A DNA stretch of 64,000 nt from Paenibacillus radicis (ex Gao et al. 2016). GTDB taxonomy: Bacteria > Bacillota > Bacilli > Paenibacillales > Paenibacillaceae. Below, piece after piece: positions 45,887 to 56,000 of the stretch. The DNA lies in assembly GCF_014641555.1 (NCBI RefSeq), contig NZ_BMHY01000002.1, forward strand, positions 380,996 through 444,995, in the 5' to 3' direction. Positions within the stretch are counted from its first letter, which is position 1. The number at the start of each line of letters is the position of its first letter. The notes under the pieces were generated by a model, which ran no database searches, was not told the DNA's origin, and saw only the letters and a program-made list of their open reading frames with translations. A program made the translations under genes and the position numbers.

Positions 45887-47383
45887 ATGGGTGAAGTGCT
45901 CATACAGATGGAGGGCATCGACAAGCAATTTCCCGGCGTACAAGCGCTCAAAGACTGCCAATTCGAGCTGTTGAGCGGCGAGGTGCACGCGCTGATGGGA
46001 GAAAACGGCGCCGGTAAATCGACATTAATGAAAGTGCTTACTGGCGTATATCAGCGGGACGCGGGCACGATGACCTTTCATGGCAACGAGCTTGTCGTTC
46101 CAAACGCAAAGGCGGCGCAAGATAAAGGAATTGCGATTATTCATCAGGAGTTGAATCTCGCCCCGGATCTGACGGTGGCGCAAAATATTTTCATCGGCCG
46201 CGAGCCGAGAGTCTTGGGGATGTTCTTGAAGGAAAATGAGCTGCATCGCAAAGTGAAGCGGCTGTTCGACCGGCTTCATCTCGACCTTGATCCCAATGAG
46301 CTGGTGGCCAATTTGCCGGTGGCGAAGCAGCAGCTCGTCGAAATTGCCAAAGCGCTTTCGTATGATTCTGAAGTGCTTATTATGGATGAGCCTACGGCAG
46401 CGCTTAGCGATACGGAGATTGAGGAGCTGTTCGTGATCATCCGTCAGCTTCGCAGCAGCGGGGTTGGCATCGTCTATATTTCCCACCGGATGGATGAACT
46501 GAAACGGATAACGGATCGGGTAACGGTTATGCGGGACGGCTGCTATATCGGGACGGTTGCCACGAAGGACGTTACGAACGATCAAATTATATCGATGATG
46601 GTCGGCCGGGAAATTTATGATACCTCGAAACCGGCGAGACATGCGGGCGCTGCAGAGCCGGTGCTTGAGGTTAGCGGTTTGAACCGGAAGGGTGTGCTGA
46701 AGGACGTGAGCTTCCGTCTTCACAAGGGAGAAATTCTTGGCTTTGCAGGACTGATCGGAGCGGGCAGAACCGAGGTGGCGAGAGCGATTTTTGGCGCTGA
46801 CATGTTCGATTCCGGTGAAATTACGGTCAAGGGCAGGAAGCTGAAGCCACAGCAGCCGCATGATGCGGTTAAAGCCGGAATCGGCTATTTGTCGGAGGAT
46901 CGCAAGCGCTTCGGCTGTATCGTCGATATGGATGTGAAGATGAATGTAGCGGCGGCTTCCATGAGCCGGTTCACGAACCCGGTAGGGTGGGTCAGGAAGA
47001 AGCGAATTGCCGAGGCAGCGGACGGTATTGTGAAGATGCTGAAAGTAAAGACGCCTCACATCGATCAAGAAGTGAAGTTTCTGTCTGGCGGCAATCAGCA
47101 AAAAATCGTCATCGGAAAATGGCTGACCAGAGACTGTGACATCCTTATCTTCGATGAGCCGACACGCGGCATCGATGTTGGCGCCAAAAGCGAAATCTAT
47201 AAGCTGCTCAATGAGCTTGCGGCCAGCGGCAAATCGATCATTATGATCTCCTCGGAGCTGCCGGAGGTTTTACGGATGAGCCATCGTGTCGTCGTGATGT
47301 GCGAGGGCCGTATTACAGGAGAACTCAGCCAAGAGGAAGCGACGCAGGAGCGCATTATGCACCTGGCTACGCTGCGGGTCTAG
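45887..47383 (+). CDS. Sugar ABC importer ATP-binding protein (RbsA/MglA family)
   Basis: Fused double ATPase (498 aa) of a ribose/galactose/xylose-type importer. The first domain has Walker [10 protein letters not shown], signature [15 protein letters not shown] and Walker [10 protein letters not shown]. The second has the degenerate GLIGAGRTE loop, the signature [15 protein letters not shown] and [17 protein letters not shown] 45887 is chosen because GAGGTGAAGG lies about 7 bp upstream; the frame runs back to 45854. It is the first gene of the importer operon and works with the RbsC- and RbsB-like proteins that follow. Confidence 0.92.
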   Translation: MGEVLIQMEGIDKQFPGVQALKDCQFELLSGEVHALMGENGAGKSTLMKVLTGVYQRDAGTMTFHGNELVVPNAKAAQDKGIAIIHQELNLAPDLTVAQNIFIGREPRVLGMFLKENELHRKVKRLFDRLHLDLDPNELVANLPVAKQQLVEIAKALSYDSEVLIMDEPTAALSDTEIEELFVIIRQLRSSGVGIVYISHRMDELKRITDRVTVMRDGCYIGTVATKDVTNDQIISMMVGREIYDTSKPARHAGAAEPVLEVSGLNRKGVLKDVSFRLHKGEILGFAGLIGAGRTEVARAIFGADMFDSGEITVKGRKLKPQQPHDAVKAGIGYLSEDRKRFGCIVDMDVKMNVAAASMSRFTNPVGWVRKKRIAEAADGIVKMLKVKTPHIDQEVKFLSGGNQQKIVIGKWLTRDCDILIFDEPTRGIDVGAKSEIYKLLNELAASGKSIIMISSELPEVLRMSHRVVVMCEGRITGELSQEEATQERIMHLATLRV

Positions 47384-47432
47384 CAATAGCGGGAGAATCA
47401 GCAGACAGATGGAAGATTCGGAGGGGTAACAC

Positions 47433-48449
47433 ATGAAAATTCAAAATGATACCGGAGCTGTCCAAACCGGCGGAAAGCGGACAATGCCCATCATTAAACC
47501 GGGAGCGATGCAGCAGGTGCTTGCATTTGCCAGTCTGGTCATCCTGGTGCTCGTATTCTCGTTCTCATCGCCTAATTTTTTTCAATTTACGAACATCGTA
47601 GGCATCCTGTTATCAACAGCCGTCATCGGTGTTCTGGCGCTTGGCTCAACGTTTGTCATCATTACCGGAGGCATCGATCTGTCTGTCGGAACGGTCATGA
47701 CGCTGAGTGCAATTATGACCGGCGTATTTATTACCTACTGGGAGCTGCCTGTGCCGCTTGGTATCGTTGGCGGCATTATGACCGGTGCCATATGCGGACT
47801 TCTATCCGGTACGATTATATCGAAAATGAAAATACCGCCGTTTATCGCGACTTTAGCGATGATGATGATCGCCAAGGGACTTGCGCTAGTTATCTCTGGT
47901 GCCAAGCCGATTTACTTCAAAGAAGAGACGGGCTATTCCAAGCTGGCGCTGGACTCTGCAATCGGCAAATTCATTCCGGGCTTTGACATTCCGAATGGCG
48001 TCCTGATCTTTTTCGCGGCAGCGATTATCGGCGGCATCATCCTTTCGAAAACGATCGTAGGCCGCTACAATTTCGCGCTGGGTAGCAATGAAGAAGCGAC
48101 GCGTCTATCCGGCATTAACGTGAATTATTGGAAAATCGTGATCTATACGATTACGGGTACTTTTACCGGACTTGCCGGCGTACTGATGGCTTCGCGTCTG
48201 AACTCGGCGCATCCGTCACTCGGATCGGGCTACGAGCTGGAAGCGATCGCGGCCGTCGTTCTCGGCGGCACGTCACTGAGCGGAGGCAAGGGAACGATTG
48301 TCGGCACAGTAATCGGGGCGCTCATTATGAGTGTATTGACCAACGGCTTGCGCATCCTCTCCGTTCCGCAGGAATGGCAGACGGTCGTCGTCGGCATCGT
48401 CATCGTATTGGCTGTGTATGCGGACATTTTACGCCGCCGCAAGAAGTAA
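47433..48449 (+). CDS. Sugar ABC importer permease (RbsC family)
   Basis: Inner-membrane permease (338 aa) of the BPD_transp_2 family, with 8-10 hydrophobic helices. Typical motifs are GGIDLSVGTVMTLSAIMTG and the conserved cytoplasmic loop ALGSNEEATRLSGINVNYWKI, then YELEAIAAVVLGGTSLSGGK near the C-terminus. ATG 47433 has GGAGGGG 7 bp upstream and lies 49 bp behind the ATPase gene. It probably acts as a homodimer with one double ATPase. Confidence 0.93.
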   Translation: MKIQNDTGAVQTGGKRTMPIIKPGAMQQVLAFASLVILVLVFSFSSPNFFQFTNIVGILLSTAVIGVLALGSTFVIITGGIDLSVGTVMTLSAIMTGVFITYWELPVPLGIVGGIMTGAICGLLSGTIISKMKIPPFIATLAMMMIAKGLALVISGAKPIYFKEETGYSKLALDSAIGKFIPGFDIPNGVLIFFAAAIIGGIILSKTIVGRYNFALGSNEEATRLSGINVNYWKIVIYTITGTFTGLAGVLMASRLNSAHPSLGSGYELEAIAAVVLGGTSLSGGKGTIVGTVIGALIMSVLTNGLRILSVPQEWQTVVVGIVIVLAVYADILRRRKK

Positions 48450-48551
48450 TGACCACCTCGTTAGAATCGTCGCTATGAGGCGCATCTACAGGTAACAGGT
48501 GCCTCGGGCAGACCGCTTCTATAGATAATAAAAGATGAAGGGGAGATTTCG

Positions 48552-49553
48552 GTGAAAAAGATTACAGTAACGATGCTGGTTATGCTGCTTACGATTGCAA
48601 TGCTTAGCGCTTGTGCTTCCAAGGGCAATGACGGCAAAGGCGGAGAATCGCCTAGCAAAGGATCAACGAATGCCGGTGCGGAGAAAATCTACATTCCGAT
48701 CATTTCGAAAGGCTTTCAGCATCAGTTCTGGCAGGCGGTAAAGGCTGGCGCCGAGAAGGCGGCGAAAGAGTTCAACGTAGAAATTACATTCGAAGGACCG
48801 GAAACCGAATCCCAAGTTGATAAGCAAATCGAAATGCTGCAAGCCGCTCTAGATAAAAAACCAAGTGCGCTTGGTTTCGCAGCACTGGATAGCCAAGCTT
48901 CGATTCCGCTGCTTCAAAAAGCGAAGGATGCCGGCATTCCAGTCATTGCCTTTGACTCCGGCGTAGATAGCGACATTCCGCTTGCGACGGCATCTACCGA
49001 CAACTTGGCGGCCGCTGCTCTCGCTGCCGATAAGATGGCGGAGCTGATTGGCGGAGAAGGCGAGATCGGCATGATCGTTCATGACCAGACGAGCGTAACC
49101 GGTGCGAGCCGTCGCGACGGCTTCAAGAAGCAAATTGAAGACAAATATCCGAATATCAAAATCGTCGATATTCAATACGGCGGCGGCGACCACTTGAAAT
49201 CGACCGACCTTGCTAAAGCGATCATTCAAGCTCATCCGAATGTAAAAGGTTTCTTCGGCGCTAACGAAGGCTCCGCGATTGGCGTCATCAACGCCGTTAC
49301 CGAGCTGAAGAAGGAAGGCAAAATCGTAGTTGTCGGCTTCGACTCTGGCAAACAACAAATCGATGCGATTAAAAGCGGTAAAATGGCTGGCGCCATTACG
49401 CAAAATCCGGTTGGCATCGGCTATGAAACGGTGAAAGCGGCCGTGCAAGCGATCCGCGGAGAGAAAGTAGAATCGGTCATCGATACCGGCTTCTACTGGT
49501 ATGATAAATCGAATATTGACAGCGATGAAATCAAGGCCGTTATTTACGAATAA
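48552..49553 (+). CDS. Sugar-binding lipoprotein (RbsB family)
   Basis: Solute-binding lipoprotein (333 aa): signal peptide with lipobox LSAC, a Gly/Ser/Asp-rich linker, then the PBP type 1 fold (SKGFQHQFWQAVKAGAEKAA, EMLQAALDKKPSALGFAALD, STDNLAAAALAADKMAEL, FGANEGSAIGVINAV, GFDSGKQQIDAIKSG). GTG start with GGGGAG 7 bp upstream. It is the transport binding protein, whereas the homologue at 44733 lacks the lipobox and belongs to the sensor. A ribose-, xylose- or allulose-like sugar is a fair guess. Confidence 0.92.
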   Translation: MKKITVTMLVMLLTIAMLSACASKGNDGKGGESPSKGSTNAGAEKIYIPIISKGFQHQFWQAVKAGAEKAAKEFNVEITFEGPETESQVDKQIEMLQAALDKKPSALGFAALDSQASIPLLQKAKDAGIPVIAFDSGVDSDIPLATASTDNLAAAALAADKMAELIGGEGEIGMIVHDQTSVTGASRRDGFKKQIEDKYPNIKIVDIQYGGGDHLKSTDLAKAIIQAHPNVKGFFGANEGSAIGVINAVTELKKEGKIVVVGFDSGKQQIDAIKSGKMAGAITQNPVGIGYETVKAAVQAIRGEKVESVIDTGFYWYDKSNIDSDEIKAVIYE

Positions 49554-49687
49554 TTAACAGGAGGAGGGGGTGCAGCGATGCACTCTCTTTTCCTATTAAA
49601 TAGAGTAGGCGCTGAAGTCCCTTTTTTTGAAAAAAATGACCTTCTGTGCTAGTCTTATAGAAAAAGCACGGAAGGACAGAGGAAAGA

Positions 49688-50554
49688 ATGGCGAAAGTGC
49701 ACCGGAAGATATCAAAGCTAGAATTAATTAAGAGAATCGTATTTATTACGATCGGCGCCATATTAATGGGCGTAGCTTTGGAACTATTTCTCGTCAATAA
49801 CAGCGTCATCGACGGAGGCATCACCGGCCTTGCCATTATGGCCTCCCATTTGACCAAGCTGCCCTTGGGGCTATTTATTCTTATTTTCAACTTGCCATTC
49901 TTGTTTATCGGATTTAAGCAAATTGGTAAAACCTTCGCCTTTTCGACCTTGTACGGTATCGTGGTGATGTCGGCAACGACGCAGCTGCTGCATCATGCAC
50001 ATGCTTTCACAGAGGAGAAGCTGCTAGCTGTATTGTTCGGCGGCATTATTTTGGGAGCAGGGGTAGGGCTTGTCATCCGTTACGGCGGCTCGCTGGATGG
50101 TACGGAAATTGTCGCGATCCTCGCCTCGAAGAAGTTCGGCATGCCTGTAGGGCAGATCATTATGATCGTCAACGTCTTTATTTTCATTCTGGCAGGCTTT
50201 GTGTTTGAATGGAATTCGGCGATGTACTCTATGGTTACCTATTACTTGGCGACCAAGGTGATGGATATCGTGGTCGAGGGTATCGAGGAATCGAAGTCCG
50301 TGACGATTATCTCGCAGGATTACGAGGAAATTTCCGAGTCGATCATGACGCGTCTTGGCCGCAGCACGACTTACATACAGGCTCGCGGCGGTTACTCGCG
50401 TGAAGAGACGCAAATGGTGTATTGCGTAGTCAACCGTCTGGAAGTTGCGAAGCTGAAGAGTATCGTTCAAGAGATCGATCCGAAAGCTTTTATCGCAATT
50501 GAGCATGTATCAGACGTGCTTGGCGGCAATTTCTCGAAGCGGGAAATTCATTAA
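49688..50554 (+). CDS. YitT family membrane protein (DUF161/DUF2179)
   Basis: Integral membrane protein (288 aa) with five or six N-terminal helices (YitT_membrane) and a C-terminal DUF2179 domain (about 215-288) with TIISQDYEEISESIMTRLGRSTTY, TQMVYCVVNRLEVAKLKSIV and DPKAFIAIEHVSDVLGGNF. The segment RYGGSLDGTEIVAILASKKFGM is a family marker. ATG 49688 follows GAGGAAAG. Single gene ended by the hairpin at 50569. The transport role in this family is not settled. Confidence 0.9.
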   Translation: MAKVHRKISKLELIKRIVFITIGAILMGVALELFLVNNSVIDGGITGLAIMASHLTKLPLGLFILIFNLPFLFIGFKQIGKTFAFSTLYGIVVMSATTQLLHHAHAFTEEKLLAVLFGGIILGAGVGLVIRYGGSLDGTEIVAILASKKFGMPVGQIIMIVNVFIFILAGFVFEWNSAMYSMVTYYLATKVMDIVVEGIEESKSVTIISQDYEEISESIMTRLGRSTTYIQARGGYSREETQMVYCVVNRLEVAKLKSIVQEIDPKAFIAIEHVSDVLGGNFSKREIH

Positions 50555-50568
50555 TAGATTTCTAATTC

Positions 50569-50617
50569 AAAACCTCCATTCAGCGGCCCATCGAGTCGCT
50601 GAACGGAGGTTTTTTTG
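50569..50617. terminator. Bidirectional terminator
   Basis: AAAACCTCCATTCAGCG pairs with CGCTGAACGGAGGTTTT, one mismatch, followed by T residues on + and by TTTTGAATT on -. It ends both the YitT gene and the convergent MFS gene. Confidence 0.85.
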
Positions 50618-50619
50618 TT

Positions 50620-51846
50620 TCACTGGCCGGAGGAAGCAGCCCCTGCATCAGTAATGGATGGCTCCAGGCCGCTTGGCCGGGACAGCCCTTTATCCTTGAC
50701 ACCAAGCAGCAGAAGGAGCGCAATCAGCATTCCTGCAGAGGCGGTATAGAACAGTGCCGAGTAGTCGAACAGATCAACCAGATATCCCATCAAAGGGGGA
50801 GAGGCGATAGCAGCGAGTGATGATACCAGATAGTACATTCCGGTACGCGTTCCGATGCTTTGCTCCTTGCCAAGTCCGATGACGAAGGGATAGGAATTGA
50901 TATTAATAAGCGCCCAGCAAATGCCCCCTGCAACTAGCAGCAGCCGAAGCGGCAGCAGCGTCTCGACCAACGTAATTGCGGCGAACACAACGATGATACC
51001 GGAGACGCCGATGACGATAATTTTCTTTTTCCCGAACCGGTGTCCCAGCCAGCCTGCCGGTATCGCGGCAAGGACAAACATGAGCGAGAAGAAGGCGAGC
51101 GAGAAGGTTGCGTCACTCTCTTTGAGCCCTAGATGATGTTTGCCGTACAGAGAGAATAGAGCTTCAACGCCCTGATAAGAGAAAAACCAGAAGAATACTG
51201 CTGCAAGCAGGAAGATCGTCGGGCGCGTCCATTCACCTTTGAACGAAAAAGCTGACTTTCCCACCGTTGCTGTGTTGTAGGACAGGGCATCCCGTTTCTC
51301 GCGAATTGACCGCATTAGAATGAGGAGGCAGATAACTGTAAGAACAGCGGCGGTTAAGAAAGGCAAGGCAGGATGCGATTTGTATAGAAAGGAACCTCCG
51401 GCAAAGGCAAGAATGGACCCGACTCCGCCCATAAAGTTGATGATGCCGTTCGCTTTCGTGCGCTGAGGCTCAGGCGTAATATCGGGCATAAGCGCGACCG
51501 TTGGCGAACGATACAGACTCATAGACAGATTCATGAGAACCATGAACAGCACAAGCGTGATCAGGCTCGTATACCACGGAATAAGCGCCACGAACAGCGC
51601 TGCGAGCGGCATGCCGATTAATAAGTAAGGCATTCGCTTGCCGAAGCGGGTATGGGTGCGGTCGCTGCGGCTGCCGATCCAGGGCTGGAGGAACAGGGCG
51701 AAATAGTTGTCGATCGTCATCATAAAGCCAATCAACGCTGTACTTGTAATAAACCGGTCAAGAAAGAATGGTACAAAACCGTTGTAAAGCGCCCAAGTAA
51801 TGCTGATGCTGAAAAATCCGAAACCGAGCAGCCACGTTTTTTTCAT
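50620..51846 (-). CDS. MFS transporter, SLC45/GPH-like
   Basis: Twelve-helix MFS transporter (408 aa). The pattern LQPWIGSRSDRTHTRFGKRMPYLLIG is characteristic of SLC45-type and GPH-type sugar carriers (first 20: LQPWIGSRSDRTHTRFGKRM), with RSPTVALMPDITPEPQRTKANGI in TM4-5. The C-terminal tail is hydrophilic. It lies 32 bp downstream of the GDPD gene, so the pair is probably cotranscribed and the substrate may relate to glycerophosphodiesters or sugars. Its RBS (GGTGG) is weak. Confidence 0.85.
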   Translation of the reverse strand: MKKTWLLGFGFFSISITWALYNGFVPFFLDRFITSTALIGFMMTIDNYFALFLQPWIGSRSDRTHTRFGKRMPYLLIGMPLAALFVALIPWYTSLITLVLFMVLMNLSMSLYRSPTVALMPDITPEPQRTKANGIINFMGGVGSILAFAGGSFLYKSHPALPFLTAAVLTVICLLILMRSIREKRDALSYNTATVGKSAFSFKGEWTRPTIFLLAAVFFWFFSYQGVEALFSLYGKHHLGLKESDATFSLAFFSLMFVLAAIPAGWLGHRFGKKKIIVIGVSGIIVVFAAITLVETLLPLRLLLVAGGICWALININSYPFVIGLGKEQSIGTRTGMYYLVSSLAAIASPPLMGYLVDLFDYSALFYTASAGMLIALLLLLGVKDKGLSRPSGLEPSITDAGAASSGQ

Positions 51847-51878
51847 TCGCCACCAGTGCCCCTCTCACTACAACGTTT

Positions 51879-52601
51879 CTATAATAATGCGTTCAGCCGA
51901 TCTGGAAAGTCGGTAATGATTCCTGCTACTCCAGCCCCAATCAACCGCTTCATTTCTTCCGGTTCATTCACGGTGAACGGATTATAATCGATGCCATTGC
52001 GCGAGGCTTCCGCCACCCATTCCGGCAGTACGGCATATCTTGGCGCATGCAAGGCGTTTGCCCCAATCGATTGGGCGTAACGCCAAGGCTCATATAGTCC
52101 TTCCATATATAAAATACCGGTCTTGATCTCTGGGGCGAGCCGCTTGCACTCTACCAGCGAATAGTGATTAAAGCTGGAAATAATGACCCGGTCGGACAGG
52201 TTATATTCTCGTACTGTTTCGATTACCTTCTGCTCCAGTCCTTGATACTGGACGAGTCCGTTTTTGAGCTCGAGATTAAGGATGGTATCCGTTTGTTTCA
52301 CTAGTTCGAGAAGCTCCTCCAGCGAAGGCACGGTTTCTTTTGCAAATTCGGGACTATGCCAGCCGCCTGCATCCAGTTTCTTCAAATCACTGTAATCGAT
52401 GGAGGCGAGGTAGGCATCTAGTCCCGCTGTGCGGGTTAGTTTCTCATCGTGGATCAGGACAAGCCGCCCGTCCTTCGTCATTTGGACATCGGTTTCGATA
52501 CCGGTCGCTCCAAGCTCCAGTGCTTTGGAGAATGCCGCCATCGTGTTTTCCGGACAGTAGCCGGATGCTCCTCTATGGGCGTAATTAATTAGCTTCGTCA
52601 A
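51879..52601 (-). CDS. Glycerophosphodiester phosphodiesterase
   Basis: Cytoplasmic GDPD hydrolysing glycerophosphodiesters to G3P and an alcohol (240 aa). The catalytic residues are visible: AHRGASGYCPENTMAAF (His, Arg, Glu), IETDVQMTKDG (Glu, Asp) and LIHDEKLTRT (His), then ILNLELKN and a C-terminal GVAGIITDFPD. TTG 52601 is chosen because AGGAGG ends 9 bp upstream; the in-frame ATG at 52619 runs through that RBS. No signal peptide. It leads a two-gene unit with the MFS carrier. Product G3P would feed GlpD. Confidence 0.92.
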   Translation of the reverse strand: MTKLINYAHRGASGYCPENTMAAFSKALELGATGIETDVQMTKDGRLVLIHDEKLTRTAGLDAYLASIDYSDLKKLDAGGWHSPEFAKETVPSLEELLELVKQTDTILNLELKNGLVQYQGLEQKVIETVREYNLSDRVIISSFNHYSLVECKRLAPEIKTGILYMEGLYEPWRYAQSIGANALHAPRYAVLPEWVAEASRNGIDYNPFTVNEPEEMKRLIGAGVAGIITDFPDRLNALL

Positions 52602-52801
52602 TGGGTGTTTCCTCCTCATAATGAAGTAATTCCGTACGGTTTCTACCTGCAAATAATAGCATCCATTTGTTAACAGTGTATCATGACGGGATGGGGAAGC
52701 CTATCGAATCGTCTGGAGATGAGATGGATTTTGCAGTAAGAATATTCAGATGGTTTACTGTATTAACTGTATTATTATAAATTAATAATACAAAAGGTAT
52801 A

Positions 52802-52829
52802 TTGACACTAAGCTGGTTATCATTATAAA
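52802..52829 (+). promoter_or_regulatory. SigA promoter upstream of the GH95-like gene
   Basis: TTGACA (52802-52807), 16-bp spacer, TATAAA (52824-52829), about 190 bp before the start codon, leaving a long leader that contains the cre site. Confidence 0.6.
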
Positions 52830-52919
52830 ATGGCGCTACAAATGATACATATTATATAATCTGTATCAATTATTTAATACAAATCAGTGCTGGGAGCAAG
52901 AAAATTTTTTCAACCTGAT

Positions 52920-52933
52920 TGTAAGCGCTGTCT
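52920..52933 (+). promoter_or_regulatory. Catabolite-responsive element (cre)
   Basis: TGTAAGCGCTGTCT matches the cre consensus TGWAANCGNTNWCA at every fixed position but the last. It lies downstream of the likely transcription start, so CcpA would block elongation when good sugars are present. The rest of 52650-53000 is AT-rich with no other feature I recognise. Confidence 0.68.
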
Positions 52934-53020
52934 TTCGTAACGCGCGACGAAAGCGAGTGTTGCAATAATAGCAGCCAGACAGAAGCCAGTATTACTTCTA
53001 GAATGGGGAGGATGAGTCGA

Positions 53021-56000
53021 ATGAAACGAATGAATTTGTTAAAGCGGGCACTGCCGATAGCGTTATCGGTTTGCTTGGTAAGCGGGGGATCGGCATGGGG
53101 AGCGCCTGGCCTGGAAAGGGCTGTACAGCAAGAGGAGGATTGGAGTATGCTTCAAACTATGATATCTAAATACTATGGCGAATGGACGGATACTTCCTAT
53201 GATGGATTATTCGTCTCGACGATGCCCAAGACGGCGTTGTTAGGGAATGGCGATGTTGGCGTAACTTCCGGCGGAGATGGCGAATCGAAAACCTTTTATA
53301 TTTCTAAGGGGGATTTCTGGGCGTATAGAGGCTCTCCAATGCCAATTGGAGGCATCACGATTCAGAAGAAATCTCATGGTACGCAAGCGCCTGATCCGCA
53401 AACGAACTCGCTGGCTTATCAGAAACCGGTAACCTCGAGCGCCGATCATCCGGGATTTTCTGCTGATCGTGCAGTGAACGGACAGTGGAGCGGCGGCTAT
53501 GAAGGCTGGGTATCGCCAGTAGGCAATCCGCAGTGGATGGCGGTTGATTTGGGAACGGAGACTACCTTCAACCGTTTTGTTGTACGTCATGACGCGGCTG
53601 CGCGGCCCAATGAAACGGCCAATGTAACGCAAAGCTTCAAGCTGCAGACAAGCGCTGACGGCTCCAACTGGACAGATGTGTATACGGTTACAGGCAATCA
53701 CGATGCGATTACCGATATTACGCTCCCCCTGCCCGTTACGGCAAGGTATGCGCGATTGTACATTATGAAGGGAACGCAGGAAACGACATCGGACTCGATT
53801 CAAAATCCAAGGACCCGGATCGGTCAGTTTGAATTGTACAACAATCCCGATTTGGTCGATCAGCAGAATACACCACAGCAACCTGAAGAGCAGGGCTCGC
53901 TCACTTTGAATAAGACCGTTACGGCTAGCGGATCGCATTATACGCTGACCCCTGACCGGGCGATCAATGGAGCATGGAGTCCTAATTCCGGCTATGAGGG
54001 CTGGACCAGCGGCTATCATGGCGACGGTCAGCCGGGGCCTTGGTGGCTGGAGGTCGATTTGGGCGAATCGAAAGTCTTCAACCGTTTCGTCGTTCAGCAT
54101 GACGGGGCGGCGCGTCCAGGTGAATCTGCCAACAATACGAAAGACTTTGAGCTGCAAACAAGGAACTCGGCAGAGGAAGAGTGGCAGACGGCTTATCAAG
54201 TGGAAGGCAACACAAGCGCTACGACGGATGTCAGACTGGATGAATCGGTCACAGCACGATATGTCCGGTTGTACATTACAACTGGAACGCAGGGAACGAC
54301 TGACGATTCGGCTAATTACCCAAGAGCGAGAATTGGCCAGTTCGAACTGTTCAATGAGGAAGCTGATGCAGGCGGCGAACAGCCGCAGGAGCCGGAAGAG
54401 AATTTCAAGGTTTACGATCTTGGCGGCAGTTTTGATTTATCCCGGTATGTCATCCGTCTCGGACATGCTTCATCTATCGGAGTGGAAGCAAGCGAGGATG
54501 GAATTTCATGGGCGAAGATTGGAGAGCAAATCGGCAGCAATGGCAAGAAGGTCATTGATGTAACGACTGATTCATTCACAGCGCGTTACATTCGGGTAAC
54601 AGCGGATAAGGCGTCTACAATTTCGCAGCTGTCTGCATTTGAAACGCCGGGATTAAATCGCTTCAAGCCGGAAGGCAAGCTGCATGAGATTCAGAACATT
54701 CTGGATGCCCAAGTGCAGACAGAGATGGAGATCGCCGGTACTCCTTTGTCCATGAAGACGTGGACGTCGGCAACGGAGAACGTCATTATAACCGAACTGA
54801 CGTCGGAAGGTACATCACCGATCGATGTGCAAGCTCAGTTATGGGCGAAGTCTGGAAACGCTCAGCTTCCCGTAACGGCAACAAGCGATGGCAGCAGCGT
54901 TACGGTCACCCGCCAGACAACGATTGACAGCAGAGATGCCGAGGATGCTAATGCTCATGTCTCGAAAGCAGCATTAACGACGAAAGTCATCGGCGCAGAC
55001 GGTGTCGCGGTAAGCTCGGATGCAGACAAGGGAGAAGGCACGATTGAGTTTGCTCTTGCTCCTGGTCAGACCGTTTATCTCGTGACGGCAGTCGGGGGAG
55101 GAGGACGCACCTATAATAGCGATGGCGAGCTGCTGCAAGCTGCCGAACCGGAGGTTCAAGCCGTTAATCTGCTTCACGATATTGCCGGCGCAGCCGATAT
55201 TCAAGCGCTGCATGGCCAGCATCTGGATTGGTGGAAAAACTTCTGGCTAACCTCTTATATCACCATGGATACTACCGATCCGAAGCTGGACACGCTGATG
55301 AAATACTATTATGCTGCGCAATATGTGCTCGGCAGCAGTATTCGCGAGGATAAGGTCGCTCCCGGCCTATACAGCATCTGGCATACGACGGACGGCTCGC
55401 AGTGGAGCTCGGACTATCATATGAATTACAATTTTATTGCTACGTTCTATGGCGTCAATTCCAGCAACCGGGCGTGGATGGGACTTCCAGCAATCGACGC
55501 AATTCTGGATTACGCCGGCGAAGGTGCAAAAAACGCGGCTTCGACGGACCATCTGCTGAATCTCAGTGAAGGGGAACACGGTGAGCAGGTCCGCCATTTC
55601 GTAGAAGCCAAGATCGCCAAAGGAGATATTGATCCAACCAATGGCATTGCTGACGCTTTGCTTTATCCGGTAAGCATTGGCCCATGGGGGATGAAGCTGG
55701 AAAGAAGCTACAGCTATTACGGGCAGCTGCTCGACGCGATTTTCAGCACTTATACATTGATTGAATACTACGATTACACGCAAGACGAAAACTTCCTTCC
55801 GGTCATGTATGATTATTTGAAGCAATGCCTAGCATTGTATGAAGCATGGCTGGAGAAGGAGGACGGCAAATACGTTCTTTACAGTGCGTATAATGAAGGC
55901 TCTTGGGGCAGAAATTCGGCGGTAGAGCTGGCTGTGCTCAAAAATACGCTTTCCCACGCGATAAAGGCAAGCTCGAAATTGAACATCGATGCGGGCAAAC

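Noticed and set aside
53240..54199. Long antisense frame opposite the GH95-like gene (also 43066-44133 and 46025-47101 opposite the kinase and ATPase)
   Set aside because: Shadow frames of GC-biased codons on the opposite strand. Products are Arg/His/Leu-rich with no domain.
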